Numbered from the stretch's first letter, positions 7,058 through 15,008 are shown. The stretch is 22,762 bases of DNA from JAGWAC01 sp038046265 (GCA_038046265.1 JBBSWN010000029.1:1-22762), one strand, 5' to 3'. Numbers and translations are program-made. Notes: a model not told the origin generated them from the letters alone.

Positions 7058-8929
7058 ATGAAAAAAAGCTTACTATTATTTTTGTTTTTAGTTGTTTTAA
7101 GCACTGGAGTTTTTGGATTGAGTGTTGAGCTGACTTTTCCAGTAAATAATGCTGTTTATGTTGACAGCAACAATGTTATTTTTAAGTGCAAGGCTATAGG
7201 AGAAGATTTAAGATTTATTGAGCTTTACACTAATGTGAATGGGTGGAGCAAGAAAGGAGAAATTGCCAATCCAAGTTCAAATACAGATGTAACATTCTCT
7301 GTACAAAACATTAACAATGGAGACTATATATGGAACTGCAAAGCTATTGACGGGAGCGAAGGAGTAAAATTTTCTTCTAACAACAGGAGTTTTTCTGTTA
7401 ATTTAGCTCCAAACAATCCTCCCACTTACAAAGGGGGGATTTTGTCACAAACATGGAACATGAATACTGAAAGGAGAAATGCCTTTGACTTAGATGATTT
7501 TTTTACAGATCTTGAAGGAAACAGATTAAGCTATAGTGTTAATGGAAATGACAATGTAATTGTTACTATTGACACAAGCAATGTTGTTAGTTTTTCACAG
7601 CCGAGCAACTGGTTTGGAACAGAGAGAGTTTATTTTACTGCAAATGATGGAAAAGGAAGTGTTAATTCCAATGTCATTAATTTAACTGTAAAAACAAGCA
7701 CAAGCCAGCCAGATCAAAACACAAATAATGCACCGACAATAGACAAAATTCCAGACCAAAATGTGAGTTTAGACATGACAACTTGGTATTTGGATTTAGG
7801 AAATTACGGCAGAGATACAGAAGATTCCAGCAGCAAATTAAACTGGTTTGTTGATGGCGTTAATACTGACTTAGTTAAAGTTGATATTGACAATGTTTTA
7901 AAGAGAGCAAAGTTCACTTCACAAGGAAAGGAAGGGACAGACACAATTACTTTCACTGTTTCAGATTCTGGCGGGTTAAATGCAAGCCAAAGCTTGAAAG
8001 TTGTTATTTATGGAGCTGTGAATAGAGATGAGTTTAATAATTTTGAAGGACTTTTAGGGGGGATTGAGAAAATTGACGATCCTGGTTTTTTTGTAAAAGC
8101 CATTATTCCTGTTGAAAAAGATGTTTTTATAAAAACAAATGAAATCAAAGTTTTTAAGTTGGAGACTACTAGAAAAGGAGATGTGCAATGGTATTTGGAC
8201 GGGGAGTTATTGGGAGAAACTAGGAATTCATTCAGCTTTAATTCTAACCAGGAAAAAGAATATAATTTAAGTGTTTATGTAACTGATTTAGAAGAAACTA
8301 TTTTTCATTCTTGGAAAATTATTGTTAAAAATGAAGAGCCAATAGTGATAGCGACACAAGCAGAACCAACACCAGCAGTATGTGGAAATGGAATTATAGA
8401 AGGGGGAGAAAACTGCTTAAATTGTGATGATGCAAAGTGCAAGGATAATGAGAAATGTGAAAATGAATTATGTGTAGAAAATAGAGGGTTATTCAGCATA
8501 ACTGGCGGGGTAGTTAGAGATTTAGGATTAAACAAAGATGTATTAAAGAAAACAGGATATGGTGTTTTAGGAGTGTTGCTGTTTTTAGCTTTTTCTATAG
8601 TTGTTGTAAGAAGGAAAAACAAGGCGAAATATACCCATTTAACTAAGTTAGAAGAGGAAGAGGGGTTTTTAAAGAGAGTTCAAAAAAGGCTTAGAGCGTG
8701 GGACCAGAGAAGAGTAGAAAGAAAAGAGCAAAGAGTAAGCTTAAAAAACCAGGAAAGCAGGAATAAAGAAGAAATAGTGAAGACAGCTCCAAGCACACTC
8801 TCAATTATTGGGTTTATAAAAGACAGCGTGGCTCAAGGACATTCAAGAGGAGTGATAAAGAGAGCTTTGAAAGAAAAGGGATGGAGCAGGCTACAAATAT
8901 GGAGAGCTTTCAGGAAAATAAGAACTTAA
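7058..8929 (+). CDS. large surface protein with Ig/cadherin-like domains, membrane anchor and cytoplasmic tail
   Basis: A 623-residue exported protein. The ATG at 7058 was chosen over the upstream GTG at 7025 because GGGGAG lies just before it and a signal peptide starts there (MKKSLLLFLFLVVLSTGVFG). The ectodomain has beta-rich Ig/cadherin-like repeats; NAFDLDDFFTDLEGNRLSYSV and TDTITFTVSDSGGLNASQS resemble such folds. A Cys-rich segment follows at about residues 442-472, beginning CGNGIIEGGENC and resembling Cys-rich repeats of secreted proteins. One membrane helix lies at about 499-518. The cytoplasmic tail is basic and ends in a small helical motif (GHSRGVIKRALKEKGWSRLQI) also found in the protein at 13942-14598. 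A cell-surface adhesin or S-layer-like role is inference. Confidence 0.8.
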   Translation: MKKSLLLFLFLVVLSTGVFGLSVELTFPVNNAVYVDSNNVIFKCKAIGEDLRFIELYTNVNGWSKKGEIANPSSNTDVTFSVQNINNGDYIWNCKAIDGSEGVKFSSNNRSFSVNLAPNNPPTYKGGILSQTWNMNTERRNAFDLDDFFTDLEGNRLSYSVNGNDNVIVTIDTSNVVSFSQPSNWFGTERVYFTANDGKGSVNSNVINLTVKTSTSQPDQNTNNAPTIDKIPDQNVSLDMTTWYLDLGNYGRDTEDSSSKLNWFVDGVNTDLVKVDIDNVLKRAKFTSQGKEGTDTITFTVSDSGGLNASQSLKVVIYGAVNRDEFNNFEGLLGGIEKIDDPGFFVKAIIPVEKDVFIKTNEIKVFKLETTRKGDVQWYLDGELLGETRNSFSFNSNQEKEYNLSVYVTDLEETIFHSWKIIVKNEEPIVIATQAEPTPAVCGNGIIEGGENCLNCDDAKCKDNEKCENELCVENRGLFSITGGVVRDLGLNKDVLKKTGYGVLGVLLFLAFSIVVVRRKNKAKYTHLTKLEEEEGFLKRVQKRLRAWDQRRVERKEQRVSLKNQESRNKEEIVKTAPSTLSIIGFIKDSVAQGHSRGVIKRALKEKGWSRLQIWRAFRKIRT

Positions 8930-8952
8930 GTTTATTTTTTTAAAGCTGGTGC

Positions 8953-10005
8953 ATGATAAAAGAAGAAGAGTTAAATGAGATAAAAAGTTACTTGGAAAAA
9001 GCTGAAAATCCACTTGTTTTTTTTGATGATGACCATGATGGATTGACTTCTTATATTCTGCTTAAAAAGAGTTATGAAAAAATTCATGGGGTTGTTGTAA
9101 AGGGAGGAATGAAGGAAGAGGAAATTTATAATAGGAAAATTGAGGAGTATAGGCCGGATTTTATTTTTGTTTTGGACAGGGCTGAAATAAGCCAGGAATT
9201 AATTGATTCTGTCAATGTTCCTTTGATATTAATAGATCATCATCCTGTTATAGAAAGGAAAGGCATCAAGTATTTTAATCCAAGAAAAAATGATGAAAAT
9301 GATACAAGGCCTGTTTCATACTGGTGTTATCAATTAGTTAAAAACAATTTATGGATAGCATTAGTTGGAATAATTGGGGATTATTGTTATCCAAAGGAAT
9401 TAATTGAGAATTTTGAATACAAGGAATTATTAAATGGGCATGAAAAAATTGAGGATATTTTATATGATTCTGAACTTGGAATGTTAGTAAGACTATTTAA
9501 TTTTATTTTAAAGGGAACAACAACACAAGTTAGGAAAAATATAATTATGCTGCTTAGTGTAAAGGATCCTTATGAAATTCTCCAGAAAAAAACAGCAAAA
9601 GGAAAATTTCTTTTTAATTACTTTGAGAAAATTGAGAAAGAATACCAGAAACTTGTGGACAAGGCAAAAAGGAACGTGACTGAGGATAAAGTATTGTTAT
9701 TTACTTATCCTGACAATAAATTAAGCTTGAGCGCAAGCGTTAGTGACAAATTAAAGTATTTATATCCTGACAAATTAGTAATTGTTGCGAGAGAGAAAGA
9801 AGATTATATGGCTGTAAGTTTAAGGAGCAATGACATTGTTTTACCTCAATTACTAAAAAAATCATTCGAAGGACTGGATGGATATGGAGGGGGGCATGAT
9901 AAGGCTGCTGGAGCAAGCATTAACAGGCTAGATTTTATGAAATTCATAAACAATATAAGAAAAAATGTTAAAGAACAGGAAAGATTATTACTTCAGAAAA
10001 GCTAA
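8953..10005 (+). CDS. RecJ-like DHH/DHHA1 family phosphoesterase
   Basis: A 350-residue DHH-family protein resembling archaeal RecJ-like nucleases. Motif I is FFDDDHDG (residues 23-30), a variant of the usual DxDADG. Motif II is in FIFVLD (Asp75). Motif III is DHHP (95-98). Motif IV is VGIIGD. The C-terminal DHHA1 domain has GYGGGHDKAAGAS, the nucleic-acid-binding glycine-rich motif. All metal-binding acidic and histidine positions appear present, so it is probably an active single-strand exonuclease or nucleotide phosphodiesterase. The end overlaps rlmE by 41 bp in another frame, so the two are likely co-transcribed. Which archaeal DHH subfamily (GAN-like, RecJ1/2 or nanoRNase) cannot be settled from the sequence alone. 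Confidence 0.88.
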   Translation: MIKEEELNEIKSYLEKAENPLVFFDDDHDGLTSYILLKKSYEKIHGVVVKGGMKEEEIYNRKIEEYRPDFIFVLDRAEISQELIDSVNVPLILIDHHPVIERKGIKYFNPRKNDENDTRPVSYWCYQLVKNNLWIALVGIIGDYCYPKELIENFEYKELLNGHEKIEDILYDSELGMLVRLFNFILKGTTTQVRKNIIMLLSVKDPYEILQKKTAKGKFLFNYFEKIEKEYQKLVDKAKRNVTEDKVLLFTYPDNKLSLSASVSDKLKYLYPDKLVIVAREKEDYMAVSLRSNDIVLPQLLKKSFEGLDGYGGGHDKAAGASINRLDFMKFINNIRKNVKEQERLLLQKS

Positions 10006-10552
10006 AGAAGAAGGGTATAAGTCAAGGGCTGCTTACAAGTTATTTGAGTTAAATAAAAAGTACAACTTAATCAGGAAAGGAGACAGAGTTTTGGATTTAG
10101 GATGTTCGCCTGGTTCATGGCTGCAGGCTGCTTTAAAAATTTCTCATGGATTAGTTTTAGGGGTGGATATTTTGCCTGTGAATAAAATTGAGAATGTTAA
10201 ATTTATTCAGGCTGACATTACAGATAAGGGAACTTTAGACATGATAAAGTCTTTTTCTAATGAATTTGATGTTGTTTTGAGTGACATGGCCCCAAAAACT
10301 TCTGGAATTAAGGAATTAGACCATAACAAGTCAATATATTTGAGTGAAAAAGCTTTAGAAACTGCGAGGGAAGTTCTTGTTCAAAAAGGGAATTTCTTGT
10401 GCAAGGTTTTTCAGGGAGAATATTTTAAAGAGTTTTTAGATACGGTAAAAAAGGAATTTGAATTTGTTAAATCTTCCAAGCCAGAATCTTCTAGAAAAGA
10501 GAGCAAGGAGATTTACATTATTTGCAAGGGTTTTAAAACTAAAGAACTTTAA
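9965..10552 (+). CDS. rlmE: RlmE/FtsJ-type rRNA 2'-O-methyltransferase
   Basis: A 195-residue SAM-dependent 2'-O-ribose methyltransferase. It starts in archaeal style (RKDYYFRKAKEEGYKSRAAYKLFELN). The SAM-binding motif I is VLDLGCSPGSW (about residues 42-52), followed by GVDILP. The K-D-K-E catalytic set is visible: Lys in KSRAAYKL, Asp in LSDMAPKTSG, Lys in FLCKVFQG, and Glu in SRKESKEIYII. The substrate is probably 23S rRNA in the A-site region (U2552 in E. coli numbering). The start overlaps the DHH gene by 41 bp, suggesting translational coupling. The end overlaps convergent trm5 by 14 bp. Confidence 0.95.
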   Translation: MLKNRKDYYFRKAKEEGYKSRAAYKLFELNKKYNLIRKGDRVLDLGCSPGSWLQAALKISHGLVLGVDILPVNKIENVKFIQADITDKGTLDMIKSFSNEFDVVLSDMAPKTSGIKELDHNKSIYLSEKALETAREVLVQKGNFLCKVFQGEYFKEFLDTVKKEFEFVKSSKPESSRKESKEIYIICKGFKTKEL

Positions 10553-11348
10553 TGTCAACACAAACCCTGTTTATTCTTGGTGCATAAACTCCTGAGCTTA
10601 CAATTTTCAGGATTTTAAGTTTTTTATTTTTTAATTTTTCTTTTAAATCTTTTTCTTTTCCTTCTTCCAGAAAAGTGTACAAGTGAATAATTCCATTTTT
10701 CTTTGCTTTTTTTAATGCTAAATTTAAATATTTTAAGCTGTCTTTTGGAAGAGGCATGATTATCCTGTCGAATTTCTTGTTTATTTTTGGAAGAGCTTTT
10801 TTTACATCGCCATTGTATAATTTGATTTTTGATTCTGGAATTTTGTTTAGTTTTATGTTTTCCAAGGCATATTTATGGGCTGTCTTGTTTATTTCTATGC
10901 CGAAAACTTCTTTTGGAGATGAATTTTTTAAAATAACAAAATTATAAACTCCAATTCCTGAGAACATTACTAAAATAGATTCGTTTTTTTTAACTAATCT
11001 GCTTACTCTCAATCTTTCATTATTTAATCTAGGGGAAAAGTAGCATTTTTCTATATTTAATTTTAACAATGTATTGTTTTCTTTATGTATTGTTTTTTTT
11101 GTGTTTATCCCAGATATATAAGTTAGTTTGTGAGTTCTATGCTTTCCTTTTATTTTTGAGGATTTTCTAAAGACTGATTTTATACTTGGGTTTAGTTTCA
11201 GGATTAAGTTTCCAATCAGCTTTGAGTATCTTTTTATTTCTGGCTTTAGTTCTATTACACAAATAGAGCCAATTATGTCAAAAGAGGATGGCAAATACTG
11301 CAGTTTGCTTTCAGGAATTTTATTTTTTAAATATTCTTTTAATTTCAT
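10539..11348 (-). CDS. trm5: Trm5-family tRNA (guanine37-N1)-methyltransferase
   Basis: A 269-residue Trm5-like methyltransferase that adds N1-methyl to G37 of tRNA to keep the reading frame. Visible family marks are CYFSPRLNNERLRVSRLV (D2/D3 junction), the SAM motif ILVMFSGIGVYNFVIL, FGIEINKTAHKYALENIKLN, and the motif-IV region DRIIMPLPKDSLKYL. It seems to lack the N-terminal D1 domain of larger Trm5 proteins, which fits its short length. The start was set at the ATG at 11348, one base after the stop of the EamA gene, so the two genes form a tight operon. The TTG three codons upstream is less likely. Confidence 0.92.
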   Translation of the reverse strand: MKLKEYLKNKIPESKLQYLPSSFDIIGSICVIELKPEIKRYSKLIGNLILKLNPSIKSVFRKSSKIKGKHRTHKLTYISGINTKKTIHKENNTLLKLNIEKCYFSPRLNNERLRVSRLVKKNESILVMFSGIGVYNFVILKNSSPKEVFGIEINKTAHKYALENIKLNKIPESKIKLYNGDVKKALPKINKKFDRIIMPLPKDSLKYLNLALKKAKKNGIIHLYTFLEEGKEKDLKEKLKNKKLKILKIVSSGVYAPRINRVCVDIKVL

Positions 11349-11349
11349 T

Positions 11350-12240
11350 TTAAACAATCACTAAATAAATTCCTAGGATTATTATAATGCTTGCGATTAT
11401 TTTATAGAACAAGTTATGATCATGAAAAAGTTCACCACCTATTAAAGTCTCGAAAAATATGCTGATTCTTTTTATTACTATTACTAGGCCGACATTTGCT
11501 GATGGGACTGCTATTGCCAACAAAGTCAAAAAACCCTGCATAATTGAAAAAAAGGAAGCTGGAATCAATAACCAGCCCATGCTTTTTATGCCGTTTTTTA
11601 CGCCTTCAATGCCATCGTATTTTAAACTTAATATTAATAAAAGAATAGATGCAACCAAGGCATGAATAAGAAATGCAAAAGTGTAAGGATTAAGATTAAA
11701 ATTTCTTTCAGGATTAACAATGTACCTTGTAAATATTGAGCTAATACTGAACAAAAAAAGAGCTAGAAACATGTAATGGAAATATTTTGATTTCATAGCG
11801 TCTTTTATTGGCTGGAAAAAACTAAAGTTTTCTTTTTTTATTTCGAGAAGATAGCCTCCAAGCATTGTTAAAAGCAGGCCCCATGTCTGCTGAAAAGTTA
11901 TAGTTTCTCTTAAAAAAAGAAAAGCTAAAATAACTAGAATAGCAGGCTCAAACCCCATTAAAGGGGCTGCAACTGAAATTTCCAAATGCCTAATTGCTTT
12001 AATAAAGTAGATACTGCCAAGTGCATCTATTATTGAAATTAAAATTAGCAACGGCCAAACTGAGGGTGAAAAAGAAAAGTCAGCTTTAATTAAAAAGAAC
12101 AAGGAAAGGAAAGCTGTTGTTATTGACAAGGTTGTCAGGAATTCAAGAGCATGTTCTTTTAGCAATAATTTTTTGTGGATTATGGTTGAGAAAGTAGCAA
12201 AAGCTGCTGCATACAAAGCAAGCATATACCATTCAGCCAA
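11350..12240 (-). CDS. EamA/DMT family transporter
   Basis: A 296-residue, very hydrophobic protein with about ten membrane helices in two halves of five, the layout of the drug/metabolite transporter superfamily (EamA). The first half ends around the loop EIKKENFSFF. The marks PLMGFEPAILVILAFLFLRE and IKRISIFFETLIGGELF match the paired EamA signatures in the two halves. The substrate is unknown. The start is a TTG at 12240, supported by GAGGTGA five nt upstream (within 12246-12252); the first ATG would be five codons later with no such site. The gene begins 12 nt after the DUF5615 stop and is followed by trm5 one base away, so the order DUF433-DUF5615-EamA-trm5 could be one transcript. Confidence 0.88.
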   Translation of the reverse strand: MAEWYMLALYAAAFATFSTIIHKKLLLKEHALEFLTTLSITTAFLSLFFLIKADFSFSPSVWPLLILISIIDALGSIYFIKAIRHLEISVAAPLMGFEPAILVILAFLFLRETITFQQTWGLLLTMLGGYLLEIKKENFSFFQPIKDAMKSKYFHYMFLALFLFSISSIFTRYIVNPERNFNLNPYTFAFLIHALVASILLLILSLKYDGIEGVKNGIKSMGWLLIPASFFSIMQGFLTLLAIAVPSANVGLVIVIKRISIFFETLIGGELFHDHNLFYKIIASIIIILGIYLVIV

Positions 12241-12252
12241 TTATTTCACCTC

Positions 12253-12612
12253 TTAATTATTTTTGTAAATAACAATATCTGTTTCAGATATTACTGTTAA
12301 ATTATTTGCTAGTTTTTCAGATTTCTCTGAATTTAAAATAGGAACTATTATCTTTAGAATATTATTCGGAGTTTTATTAACAAGTTTTAAAAGTATAATT
12401 CCGAAATGTTTCACATTATTAAAAGAAGGGTTATTTTTAAAATCTTTATCATAAGTAATGAGAATGCGTTTTTCCTTTGTTGCAAGGTTAAGCACTTTTT
12501 TATCGCTAGCACTATACATTTTTAACTCTTTAATACCTTTTACATCAAACCCTTCTTTTCTTAGTCCTTGAACAACTCGGATATCAACGTTTTCATCAGT
12601 TAAAAATTTCAT
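12253..12612 (-). CDS. DUF5615 PIN-like protein, probable toxin or nuclease
   Basis: A 119-residue protein of the DUF5615 PIN-like group. The N-terminus MKFLTDENVDIRVVQGLRKEGFDV carries the typical LxDENV with the first acidic residues. The centre has ASDKKVLNLATKEKRILITYDKDF, the conserved [ST]xD...D stretch of PIN-like nucleases. These proteins are usually encoded with a DUF433 protein, as here 6 nt upstream, and the pair is regarded as toxin-antitoxin-like. RNase activity is therefore an inference from fold and context. The ATG at 12612 is preceded by the short gap after the DUF433 gene, so translation is probably coupled. Confidence 0.87.
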   Translation of the reverse strand: MKFLTDENVDIRVVQGLRKEGFDVKGIKELKMYSASDKKVLNLATKEKRILITYDKDFKNNPSFNNVKHFGIILLKLVNKTPNNILKIIVPILNSEKSEKLANNLTVISETDIVIYKNN

Positions 12613-12618
12613 TATAAT

Positions 12619-12852
12619 CTATGCTGTTAAGTAAATTTCTTCATGCTTTAATCTCTTTGCGGCATATTCTACTGCAGCTAGAATATCCTCTTTTTTTAAA
12701 TGTGGATATCCTTTTAATATATCCTCAACACTCATACCAGAGGCTATTAATTCTAAAATTAATTCTACTGAAATACGGGTGCCTCTAATTATAGGTTTTC
12801 CAGATAATATTTCAGGTTTTACAGTTATTCTCTCACTTATTTTCTCTTTCAT
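12619..12852 (-). CDS. DUF433 protein, probable antitoxin
   Basis: A 77-residue DUF433 protein. The sequence is almost canonical: RITVKPEILSGKPIIRGTRISVELILELIASGMSVEDILKGYP, then LKKEDILAAVEYAA. The family has a winged-helix-like DNA-binding fold and is commonly found as the first gene of pairs with DUF5615 PIN-like proteins, where it likely acts as antitoxin and autorepressor. Here it is the first gene of the pair, followed after 6 nt by the DUF5615 gene. It ends with TAG. Upstream, AT-rich TATA-like stretches (12859-12885) precede the ATG at 12852. Confidence 0.9.
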   Translation of the reverse strand: MKEKISERITVKPEILSGKPIIRGTRISVELILELIASGMSVEDILKGYPHLKKEDILAAVEYAAKRLKHEEIYLTA

Positions 12853-12895
12853 AAGGCCACTAAATATTTTGTTATTTTTAACACTTTTGGTTAAT

Positions 12896-13909
12896 TTATG
12901 ACCAGTTACTCAAGCCTTTTTGCTCAAATTCTTTTGTTCCTAACTCTAGGTTTTGGATGACTTTGTCAACTCTTTCTTCATTAAATTCATGTCTTTGAAC
13001 TAGGATTTCTTTTATTTTTTTTACATTTATCTTTTCCCATTTTAACTTGTAGTCTTTTTTTACTTTCATGTTTTCAAATAAATTGTAAATTTCCTTCCAG
13101 TCAAAGTCTATACTTAAATTCTGAAACATCTTATCGTAATCTTTGTTTTCTTTTACTAATTTTAAGGCTTTTTTCGGTCCAATGCCGTGGACGCCTTCAT
13201 TATAATCTGTGCCGACCAAGATTGAGATTATGATTAATTGTTTTTGATTAATATTTAAGATTTTTAGGTTTTCATTTAAGTCAATTAATTCAGGATTTAT
13301 TTTTTTAGTTTCTCCTGATCTAAGTTTTTTTCTTTGGCTTAATGTCAGGTTTGTTATTGTTCTTTTACAACCATGCAATAAAGGATCTACATCTGAGGTA
13401 GCTGCTGCCCATACATCATTGTTTTTTGACAATTGGGCCATTTGAGCATCTGCTTCTGCCGGAGCTTGTATTACAGGAATGGACATTGCTTCCATTAATT
13501 CCTTGCTTTCATTTACCATTTCTTTTGTAAGAAAAGAAGTTTGTTTTGCATATAAGTTCATTAATTCTAAATCTTCCTGCTCTTTTGCTGCTTCGAATTT
13601 TTCTTTTGCTACTTGTTTTTTTTCGTGCCTTTCTTTTGAAGTAAGGTGTTTTAGGTGAGGCATTTCCCCATCTAATACAGCGACTAATTTTATTCCTTTT
13701 GTAATTAAATTTGAGAATCTAGACCAAGCACCCATTAAATGAGAAGTTATATTTCCTTTTGAGTCCATCAACAAAGTGCCGTCTGGCTGTCTTATAGATG
13801 AAAGGAACTGGTAAGCATAATTGCTAAAGTCTACTGCTATTGCTTTTCCTTTTAAGCTGTCAAATGTTATTTCATTTCTATACAATAATTTTCCTAGCTT
13901 TACTCCCAT
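12896..13909 (-). CDS. fen: flap endonuclease FEN1
   Basis: A 337-residue structure-specific 5'-flap nuclease acting in Okazaki fragment processing and repair. The start is the ATG at 13909 (MGVKLGKLL), the standard FEN1 start; an 18-residue hydrophobic upstream extension is spurious. Active-site acids line up with archaeal numbering: Asp27 (AVDFSNYAYQFLSSIRQ), Asp80 (AVLDGEMP), Glu152, Asp154 (APAEADAQ), Asp173 and Asp175 (TSDVDPLLHG), Asp235 (VGTDYNEGVHGIGPKKAL). Position 154 is normally Glu. The C-terminus QKGLSNWS resembles a PCNA-interaction box but lacks the last aromatic residue. A TATA box at 13931-13940 gives a leaderless transcript. Confidence 0.96.
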   Translation of the reverse strand: MGVKLGKLLYRNEITFDSLKGKAIAVDFSNYAYQFLSSIRQPDGTLLMDSKGNITSHLMGAWSRFSNLITKGIKLVAVLDGEMPHLKHLTSKERHEKKQVAKEKFEAAKEQEDLELMNLYAKQTSFLTKEMVNESKELMEAMSIPVIQAPAEADAQMAQLSKNNDVWAAATSDVDPLLHGCKRTITNLTLSQRKKLRSGETKKINPELIDLNENLKILNINQKQLIIISILVGTDYNEGVHGIGPKKALKLVKENKDYDKMFQNLSIDFDWKEIYNLFENMKVKKDYKLKWEKINVKKIKEILVQRHEFNEERVDKVIQNLELGTKEFEQKGLSNWS

Positions 13910-13930
13910 TATTTTAATTGATTTAGAGAA

Positions 13931-13940
13931 GTATAAAAAG
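13931..13940 (-). promoter_or_regulatory. TATA box of fen1
   Basis: On the minus strand CTTTTTATAC is centred about 26 nt before the ATG at 13909 and lies immediately after the stop of the upstream gene. This supports the short start for FEN1. Confidence 0.6.
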
Positions 13941-13941
13941 A

Positions 13942-14598
13942 TTATGCAAAGTAAGTTATACATTCCTCTTTTTTCTGGGATGATAGTTTTTCACATAATC
14001 CTTTATTTTTTAAATTAATAATAATTAAATAAAGGCATTCTGTTTTGGTTTCTTCATTTATTATTTTCTCACATAAGTCTAAATTTTTATCTTTTAAGGC
14101 AAAACCAGCAAAACAGATATCTTTTCTATCTTCTAAGTTAATGTTATTACAAATTGATAAATCATTTTCCTTTAAAGCAATTTGTCTTAATTTATCTCCT
14201 TCACAATCTTCTTGTTTATCAAAACAATTTACTGGATTGAAATCATTAAAGTTTAAACTAAAACACCATTGATTGTTTTGATTTATACACTCACCATAAT
14301 TATTTGGAAATTCAGAAAGAATTAAATTTTCACTTCCACCTGATTGTTTTTTAACTGGAACCTTTATTAAATTATTAGATAAGATAAATCCTAAAATCCC
14401 AATAATTATAATTAATGAAACTAATAAAATAGCTAATTTATCTTTTTTAATAAAGTCCAAATGGTTTTCTGAGCCCAGTATTTCAGTTATATCTTTTTTT
14501 TGATACCCCTGTTTTTCTAGAATACTTTTTATTTGGTCGTTACTATATCCTCTTTTTTTAGCTTCTTCTAGCCATTTTTTAATTTCTTCTGAAACCAT
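13942..14598 (-). CDS. single-pass membrane protein with helical N-terminal motif and Cys-pair repeats
   Basis: A 218-residue protein. Residues 1-41 are a cytoplasmic helical motif (KRGYSNDQIKSILEKQGYQKKDI) shared with the tail of the surface protein at 7058-8929. A membrane helix lies at about 55-76 (LAILLVSLIIIIGILGFIL). The extracellular part is Cys-rich and ends with three degenerate units of about 26 residues, each with the pattern L-(S/D/C)-x-C-x-x-(I/L)-...-(K/R)-x-x-C: DLSICNNINLEDRKDIC, NLDLCEKIINEETKTEC, GLCEKLSSQKKEEC. The paired Cys spacing suggests disulfides outside the cell. It starts 3 nt after the stop of the exported protein gene upstream, so the two are an operon. No function can be assigned. 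Confidence 0.75.
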   Translation of the reverse strand: MVSEEIKKWLEEAKKRGYSNDQIKSILEKQGYQKKDITEILGSENHLDFIKKDKLAILLVSLIIIIGILGFILSNNLIKVPVKKQSGGSENLILSEFPNNYGECINQNNQWCFSLNFNDFNPVNCFDKQEDCEGDKLRQIALKENDLSICNNINLEDRKDICFAGFALKDKNLDLCEKIINEETKTECLYLIIINLKNKGLCEKLSSQKKEECITYFA

Positions 14599-14601
14599 TT
14601 C

Positions 14602-14997
14602 TTATTTAAAACAAGCAAAGTCACAACCAGTCCACCTATAATTAGATCTACCTTTAACATTAACTGTATTCTGGCTTATTACTTCACAATTTGTGCTACC
14701 TGAACTAGAATGATGTTGCATTAACATAATCTTTTCTCCTAATCCACATTTACACTCTCCATCATTACCAGTATTACATGTACCAACATAGTTTGAAGAT
14801 AGTGAAGAAGAACCCAATATGTCTATTACTTCCTGAAGAGTTTTTTCTTGTGTACCTAAATTAACTTTAATCTGATCAGCACCATGACCAACTGGAGGTA
14901 AATTATAAGAATAGACTGTAATTGTTCCTAAAATAACTAACAATAATATTAGAATAGTATAGAATACTTTATTTGTAATGTTGATTTCAAGCTTAAT
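14602..14997 (-). CDS. small exported Cys-containing protein, apparent ATT start
   Basis: The open frame contains no ATG before the hydrophobic segment. The frame is open back to 14997 and there reads ATT AAG CTT GAA, preceded by GGTGAT only 4 nt upstream. From this ATT the product is 131 residues with a good signal peptide or anchor (TNKVFYTILILLLVILGTITVYS). From the TTG at 14943 the positively charged start would be lost. The rest (NLPPVGHGADQIKVNLGTQEKTLQEVID) looks like small exported proteins seen in archaea and bacteria, and at least six Cys follow in the C-terminal half. It forms an operon with 13942-14598. The start is inferred, and an ATT at 14979 is a second candidate. Confidence 0.6.
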   Translation of the reverse strand: MKLEINITNKVFYTILILLLVILGTITVYSYNLPPVGHGADQIKVNLGTQEKTLQEVIDILGSSSLSSNYVGTCNTGNDGECKCGLGEKIMLMQHHSSSGSTNCEVISQNTVNVKGRSNYRWTGCDFACFK

Positions 14998-15008
14998 TTA
15001 TATCACCC
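14996..15008 (-). promoter_or_regulatory. ribosome binding site and TATA-like sequence before the ATT start
   Basis: The minus strand reads GGGTGATATAAATT. GGTGAT is complementary to the 3' end of archaeal 16S rRNA and ends 4 nt before the ATT at 14997. The embedded ATATAAAT could instead be a TATA box with a start about 26 nt downstream. A separate TATA box, TTTATACT, lies further upstream near 15035-15042, compatible with a transcript that includes the binding site. Confidence 0.45.

Noticed and set aside
8305..8622. Minus-strand open frame of 105 codons inside the surface-protein gene
   Set aside because: Low-complexity composition, no promoter or binding site, and fully covered by a well-supported gene on the other strand.
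13910..13963. 18-residue hydrophobic extension of FEN1
   Set aside because: FEN1 proteins start with MG(V/A)..L, and a TATA box lies inside the extension at the right distance for the shorter start.
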